This document shows, piece after piece, positions 58,105-64,000 of a stretch of 64,000 nucleotides of DNA. Positions within the stretch are counted from its first letter, which is position 1. Every line of letters starts with the position of its first letter. Under the pieces are notes generated by a model that was not told the DNA's origin, made no database searches, and saw only the letters and a list, made by a program, of their open reading frames with translations. The DNA is from Annona cherimola (lineage: Eukaryota; Streptophyta; Magnoliopsida; Magnoliales; Annonaceae), in the NCBI GenBank assembly GCA_030490835.1, contig CM059972.1, positions 52,805,563 through 52,869,562 of the forward strand. Direction: 5' to 3'. The position numbers were made by a program, and so were the translations under genes.

Positions 58105-60603
58105 TGTGAAACCCCGACAAAATACGCTTCATTTCAACATTGTAACCCTAGATTCTTTTGTAATTATTTTTATGATAAATGAAAATTTATGAATCATATT
58201 GATGGATATGTGTATTGGAGATTGAAATAATGTAATTGGGAATTTAACCCCATAAATAGTGCCCATGAATAGTAAACATGAATAGTAATCAGGGATTACG
58301 ACACGTGGTTAAGAGTTAATCACTTGGATTAACTTAATCACAAAAAGACAAAATAGAGATTTAATCACTACAAGACGAAATAGCAATTCTTTTTTATATT
58401 TTAATCAAATTTTGGATTTTTCTCGAAAAATAAAGAAAAATTCATAAGTTGCAATCCAGGCGTCGGAATTTGATTAAATTTTTTATGGATGGTTAAAAAT
58501 TCATGATGAACATGATGAATGGATTAAGATGTGATGAAAATCACAAATCAAAGGTTAAGATGAAGCATCAAATAAAGATCGAAAAAGTGAATTCACTTCT
58601 CCATTAATGTGCATTTGACTTTTTATTAAAATAAGTAAAAAAAATTAAATGAGAGCAGCTGCAAATGGCAGGGATGTGCAGCCTAGGGTGGGTGGGTTTT
58701 GACCAAAATCCATGGCTTAAAATCAACATGATCATTAACCAACGGTTAGGATTGATTTAGCCTAAATTAATTAATTTTAAAAATAAAAAAAATAGGGCTG
58801 AATAGGGTGGCTGGAGCAGGCATGGGTGGGCAGCTCTTGGCTCAAAGCATTTTTTAAAAATTAAAAAGAAATACCAATTTATAAATAAATACCTCAAAGC
58901 TAAGGGGTAAATTCCAAATTCTTGATAAATGCAACCCTATAAATAAGGCAGCAGGGAGAACGTCCAAGGGCATCAAATCCAAGCTCCACTTGAGCCATTC
59001 CAATCCCCCAAACCATCCGACACGTCCAAGGAAGATGAAGAAGTTAGAGAGAGAAAGTGTGAGAAAAAAGTGGGATATCTCCACTTCGTGTAAGTGATAT
59101 CTACCCAAATTTCTTTTGAATGTTAAATAAGGTAAAACCATACTTAGATAATGCCTAAGCATGAGAAAATAAGTATATATACAATGATTAAATGGAATTA
59201 TGCCAAAACATCAAAAATTTAGAGCGAAGATAGGGTATTCGGGAAGATAGCATATGATATGTGAAAATAATGCTCCAAAATTGATAAATGATGATTTTAG
59301 ATGTATGATTATGATAAATATGATTTTAGAATGATGATATATTAATTTCATAATTTTTGGAATTAAGGATTATGCTTAAGTAAATTTATGTTGATTTTTA
59401 GTATATGGAGAAAATGATTTTTTTTTGCCAAGTAAATAATGATAAATTCAAAATGTATGAAACGTCCTAGATATACTAGGCATAAGCTATGTCATGGTAT
59501 TTTTATTTTTGAAAAAAATGTCAATTTTTGAAACCCATGAACAGTAACCACGTCTCTGTGAACAGTAACTTCGGGTGAACAGTAATTTGCTACAGTAAAC
59601 AACGTGATTTTGGAGAAAATTTTAGATCAAAATTTAAATTTAAGGATGAAATTTTTTAAGAATTTATGGATAAAAATATCCGTATAAAGAAATAATGTCC
59701 AAATATTATAGAGCATGCATGGGAAGCAGCTTGAATAGAAGAAATGAAAATATCCTTTTTCGTTGAATAGGAAAGGAAAAAGAAAATGTCGAGGACACCA
59801 ACTAAAGAGGTAAGCAAGTTATATGTTTTGCAAATTATTTCTAAATGCTTAAAATTGTTTGTGAATTGCTTTACGAAATTTATTTAAGGTTGGCCATACC
59901 TATAACTCTTTACATGAACTGAAGTTCGTTTTGTAAAATTGTTTATTAAATATTTTTTATGAAATTGTTTATGATTTGCAAATATCATGCCGGCATGTGT
60001 ATGTAAATGAGCATGTGCACGAGGAATAGGCCTTAGTCGAGGTAGTAATTGGACCAGATGTTTCCCTCACTATTGCCAAGTCGCTTAATAGGCCCAAGCC
60101 GGCGGCGACCTCCTTGAAATGGGAGCATGTATGGGATGGGCGCCTAGCTAGCGTCGCATCCAAAGAAATGTCATGAATGCTATGCATGCATTGCATTTGC
60201 ATTTTATGAAATGCATGAAAATGATTGAAAAATTATGTATGGCTTGCTTACTGAGTATTATTACTCACCCATGCTTTTTCAACAACAGACAGGAAAAGAT
60301 TATGAAGGCAGCATGTAAAATGACATGTAGTTTTGATGAAATGTTGTATATGTAAATTTTATGTAAAGACAATGATGATAATTTCGAGATGGAAATGAAT
60401 ATTTTTGTTTATGGAACAGTTTCGAGTTATAACTGTGATATGTGAAATATATTTCATGTTGGATGAATGATAGAAATTTTCCATGTATTGATGATATAAA
60501 AAAAAATCCTGCCGTGTGATTAGAGCAACAATCCTGAGTCACGTTTACTAATCAAAACGATCCCGGAGTAAGGCTTCTAGGCACCTCGGTTCGGGGTGCC
60601 ACA
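58105..60603 (+). repeat. Family-e 3' LTR
   Basis: TGTGAAACCCC to GGTGCCACA, closely similar to the 5' LTR with scattered substitutions and small indels. TATAAATA is at 58938, GTAAGT at 59090, AACAGTAA cluster at 59540-59600, conserved end block near 60530. It keeps the segment TTTTTCAACAACAG|ACAGG near 60275-60292, missing in the 5' LTR. No genes are seen. Confidence 0.95.
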
Positions 60604-60608
60604 GTCCA
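60604..60608. repeat. Family-e target-site duplication, right (gtcca)
   Basis: Identical to 50588-50592. Confidence 0.95.
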
Positions 60609-61252
60609 TCCGTTTGAGGATGAAAAGCTGTACTGAACTTGAATTGGGTGCCTAAGGTTTCGTGCAAGCTTTTCCAAAACCTCGATGTAAACGTCGCATC
60701 TCGATCCTAGATAATCGACTTTGGCACTCCATGTAGTAGTACAACTTCTTTATAATAAACCTTAGCTAGCTTTTTCGCTGTATAAGTCCTTCTGATAGGT
60801 AAGAAGTGCGCGACTTTTGACAACCTATCTACGATTACCCATATGGAATCATTTCCTGCTTGAGTTCTAGATAATCCTTCAATAAAGTCCATTGTGATAT
60901 CGTCCCACTTCCATTCGGGAATGTCTAAGGACTGTAGCTTACCAGGGATTTTCTGGTGATCCGCCTTCACCGGTTGGGAAGTTAAACACTTAGCCACGTA
61001 TTCAGCGATCTCTGTTTTCATATTATTCCACCGATATGCTTTCTTGAGATCCTGATACATCTTAGTACTCCCTGGGTGAATAGAAAAAGGTGAAAAATGT
61101 GCCTCTTTAAGGATCTCTTCCTTCAATTCAGTTATGTTAGGTATGCAAAGGCGACCCTTGAACCTGAACACACCTTGTTCATCAATATCAAATTCTGTCA
61201 ACCCCTTTCTCTTCATTTTCTCAACATGTGTATGTAAGTCTGTGTCCTTTTG
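60609..61252 (-). pseudogene. Family-c integrase N-terminal half
   Basis: Minus strand: RFKGRLCIPNITELKEEIL, HFSPFSIHPGSTKMYQDLKK, CLTSQ (second zinc Cys is Ser), ITMDFIEGLSRTQ, VDRLSKVAHFLPI, HGVPKSII, a stop directly before the second catalytic Asp (DRD near 60708), then FHPQTDG where the family-e element interrupts. It continues at 50592. Confidence 0.88.
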
Positions 61253-61660
61253 CTACGCAAACTTGATCTGTTCAAAAAGTGATGATTGTATGTGTAATTG
61301 TGATAACCTTGTTTGAACTCCTGGTAGACATACAATCAATTCTATTTGTTCTATTTCCTTAAGCAGTCCTTTCTCCTTAGTGATAAGATGCGCTAAGCTA
61401 ACATTTCGGTTCAATGCATCAGCTACCACATTTGCCTTACCTGAATGGTATAAAATCTCCAAATCATAATCCTTCAATAACTCGAGCCATCTCCTTTGTC
61501 TCATGTTTAACTCCTTTTGAGTGAAAATATATTTGAGACTCTTATGATCAGTGTAAATCTCACATCTTGAACCATACAGGTAATGTCTCCATATCTTCAA
61601 GGCAAATACCACCGCGGCTAACTCTAAATCATGCGTGGGGTAGCTTACCTCATTGGGCTT
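61253..61660 (-). pseudogene. Family-c RNase H
   Basis: Minus strand: [62 protein letters not shown]. It starts in the preceding frame, with [17 protein letters not shown] at about 61690-61740. It has a stop near 61665 and continues into an integrase linker. Confidence 0.88.
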
Positions 61661-62640
61661 TAGTTGTCATGATGCATAAGCTATCACCTTACCCCTTTGC
61701 ATCAAAACGCAACCCAATCCTTTTCTCGACGCATCACTATAAACAACAAACCCTTCATTTCCTTCGGGTAGGGTTAGAATGGGTGCTTCTACTAACTGTT
61801 GTTTCAATTCCTGAAAGCTGCACTCGCATTCCTCAGACCATACATACCTAACTCCTTTACGAGTCAACTTGGTTAACGAGGCTGACAATTGTAAAAACCC
61901 TTCGACAAACCTTTTATAATAACCGGCCAACCCTAAGAAACTTCGAATTTTTGTAATGGTCGTCGGCCTTGGCCATTTCAATACCACCTCAATCTTTTAA
62001 GGATCAACTTGAATACACTTTTCAGATATTATATGTTCGAGAAATCCTATTTGTTTCAGCCAAAACTCGCATTTCTTCAATTTGGCATACAATTTCTCTT
62101 TCCTCAACCTTTTTAATACCCTTCGCAGATGATCTTCATGTTCTTTCTCCGTTCTAGAGTAAATCAGGACATCATCGATGAACACAACCACAAATTGATC
62201 TAGAAAGTCCCGAAAGACCCTATTCATCATGTCCATAAATACGGCAGGGGCATTAGTAAGTCTGAAAGGCATTACCAGAAATTCATAATGTCCATACCTG
62301 GTTCGAAAAGCCATTTTATGAGTATCGGCCGGACTTATTCTCAGCTGATGGTACCCTAACTGTAAATCAATCTTGGAGAAAGTCGTTGCTCCTTGCAACT
62401 GATCAAACAGGTCATCAATCATGGGCAAGGGATATTTATTCTTTATTGTGACCTTATTCAGCTCCCGGTAATCAATGCATAATCTTAAGCTTCCGTCCTT
62501 TTTCCTCACAAATGACACCGGAGCTCACCAAGGAGACGCACTTTGTCTAACGAAACCCTTGTCCAACAGCTCCTGTATTTGCGCCCTTAGTTCATTCATC
62601 TCAGCTGGTGCCATTCTATAAGGAGTTTTAGAAATCAGAG
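61661..62640 (-). pseudogene. Family-c reverse transcriptase
   Basis: Minus strand from about 62640: MAPAEMNELRAQIQELL-like fingers, [52 protein letters not shown] (Gly to Arg after MPF), catalytic FIDD in [28 protein letters not shown], then [15 protein letters not shown]. Stops occur near 61990 and 62525. Confidence 0.88.
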
Positions 62641-63240
62641 CTGTACCCAACATCACATCAATCGTCATATCCATTTTCCTTTATGAAGGCAACGTGGTTA
62701 ACTCCTTTGGAAATACATCATAAAATTCTTTAACTACAGGTATTTGATTAATTTTTACCTCCATTCCTTTGTCTACATTCACTGACACCAAATAGGCTTG
62801 ACACTTTTGTCAAATCATTCTTACAGCTTTCATCGATGATGTCAATATACTTGAACTGTCAGGTTGCCTCAATTTTCCAATGGCAATCTCTCTTCCTGGA
62901 GTTGCTTCAAATTGCACTTTCTTATTCTTGCAGTCTATAGTCGCTCCCCATTGACTTAACCAATTCATACCCGATATCACGTCGAACTCATTCATAGGCA
63001 ATAGGATCAAATCAGCTTCTAGAATCAATAATCCTATCCTGATTGGGCAAGCTTTGCATACTTGGCTAGTACTTGCTAACCTATAGACTGGAGATTCTAC
63101 ATGTATAACCTGATTGGTCTTTTCTATCGACAATGCATGGGTGGTCACGTATTGGCATGCTATGAATGAATGGGTGGTACCAAAATCAAACAAAGCTACT
63201 GCCATATTCCCTAGAATATAAACCGTACCTGTGACCACCT
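62641..63240 (-). pseudogene. Family-c aspartic protease and linker
   Basis: Minus strand: active site ALFDFGTTHSF (Asp-Ser-Gly changed to Asp-Phe-Gly, near 63190), QYVTTHALSIEKTN, SPVYRLAST, CPIRIG, LILLPMNEFDVISGMNWL, then a linker with several stops leading to RT. The altered Ser would be expected to impair the protease. Confidence 0.85.
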
Positions 63241-64000
63241 TTTCCTCTTGTTCTTGAGATTCTGTCTGGGTCAGGGCATACACAAGCACCGGGTTCGTAG
63301 AAGTTCTCTGCTTACTTGTTGCTCCAGATATCCTAAGCTGAGCAGGTCTTCCATGTCCTTGGGATGGCTGCGCCTTAGTTGGGCAGTTCGTGGCTATGTG
63401 ACCCACTTGATCACTAATATAACACTTAACCACCTTTGCTTCCCCTGGCCTGCACTCCTTGGCAATATGACCCGTATGTCCATATTTGTAACACCGATTC
63501 GAGCCATTTAGACACTCGCCTGTATGTCGCTTTTGACATTTCTTACACAACGGCGAGCTTTTCTTCTTTTTAATTCTTTTTCCCTTCCTTAAGTTGCCTT
63601 TTCTAGCTTTCTCTTTTCCGGTTTCGGTTCCTTAAAACCCGTATTGAATGCCTTTGAACCCAATATTAGTTCTTGAGTTCTCATAGCCTCAATTTCCAAA
63701 GTCCTTGCTCTCTTAAGGCTTGAAGCATAATCCTTTATCAGTAGAGGTGCCAAACTCTTTCGCAGATATGGCCTCAAACCTTGTTGAAATCTCTATGCCT
63801 TATTTTGTGGCACATTAGCGATCCAAGGGACATATCTAACCAGAGCATTAAATCTTGTAGCATACTCAGTGACCGTTATCCTCCCTTGATATAATTTTTC
63901 AAATTCTATCACCTTTTTACTCTGCAAACCCACCGGGATGTATTCTTTATTAAATTCTTCCACAAATGTTTGCCAAGACACTTCTTCGGGTCGTGGTATT
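63241..64000 (-). pseudogene. Family-c gag, C-terminal part, running off the window
   Basis: Minus strand from 64000: SWQTFVEEFNKEYIPVGLQ, FEKLYQGRITVTEYATRFNA, LVRYVPWIANVPQNKA, stop, RPYLRKSLAPLLIKDYASSL, then the zinc part CKKCQKRHTGEC, a knuckle CYKYGHTGHIAKEC (second Cys to Tyr) and CYISDQVGHIATNC (second Cys to Ser). It is collinear with family-e gag. The rest of gag, the primer site and the 5' LTR lie beyond the window. Confidence 0.88.

Larger units (their letters stand above)
50593..60603 (+). mobile_element. Complete chromovirus (Ty3/gypsy, Tekay/Del-type), family e
   Basis: Two 2.5-kb LTRs with TG...CA ends, a gtcca target duplication, a tRNA-iMet primer site, gag, protease, RT, RNase H, integrase with chromodomain-like end, and a polypurine tract, all in order. 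Gag to RT is one frame with scattered stops, and integrase is intact. It sits within the integrase gene of a family-c element of the opposite strand. It is the best-preserved element here, so probably among the youngest. Confidence 0.95.

Overview
This window is plant nuclear DNA made almost entirely of nested retrotransposons. I found no host gene, tRNA, rRNA, CRISPR array or prokaryotic feature. The evidence for a plant is the element types: Ty3/gypsy chromoviruses with very long LTRs (Tekay/Del type), Athila/Tat-type gypsy elements, a long Ty1/copia element resembling SIRE/Maximus, and an L1-clade LINE whose ORF2 ends in an RNase H domain. The background is AT-rich. The species cannot be named from this sequence; an angiosperm with a large repeat-rich genome is the likeliest source. 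Every polyprotein carries stops or frameshifts, so none of the elements looks autonomous now.

Left part (1-25644). Bases 1-1764 are largely the post-pol 3' part of an Athila/Tat-type element (+). A truncated chromovirus LTR (family a, +, 1765-4209) follows. It is fused head to head, at a 16-bp palindrome, with a truncated LTR of a minus-strand chromovirus (family b). That family-b element runs from its broken 3' LTR (4226-13575, split by a LINE at 5447-11437 with a 16-bp target duplication), through a decayed, internally deleted body (13576-16908), to a 4.7-kb 5' LTR (16909-21637). It abuts a minus-strand LTR fragment of family d (21638-24975), then the 3' end of another Athila/Tat-type element (+, to 25644).

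Middle part (25645-46301). The LTR of that + element (family f) begins at 25645 and is split by a solo family-a LTR (25675-28357, target duplication tcaat/tcaac). It ends near 29488, where a minus-strand Athila-type element begins: 3' LTR 29489-31728, 3' noncoding region, then pol. Its RT region is split by a complete copia element (35978-45969, TSD gttaa). The copia gag zinc knuckle is itself split by a solo LTR of a related copia (38504-40075, TSD acata). The Athila frame resumes at 45975-46301.

Right part (46302-64000). A minus-strand chromovirus (family c) starts with its 3' LTR (46302-49795) and runs past the window edge. Its integrase core is split by a complete plus-strand chromovirus (family e, 50593-60603, TSD gtcca) with 2.5-kb LTRs, a tRNA-iMet primer site, a polypurine tract and a 396-codon uninterrupted integrase frame.

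Inferred insertion order on the right: family-f element, then Athila(-), then copia and family-c chromovirus, then the solo copia LTR and family-e chromovirus. The most notable non-coding signals are hairpin arrays in the copia U3, AGGA-loop stem-loops placed just before Athila-type polypurine tracts with different but still paired stems, a CGTCCA/TGGACG motif recurring in unrelated LTRs, and TATA plus splice-donor pairs in the chromovirus LTRs.
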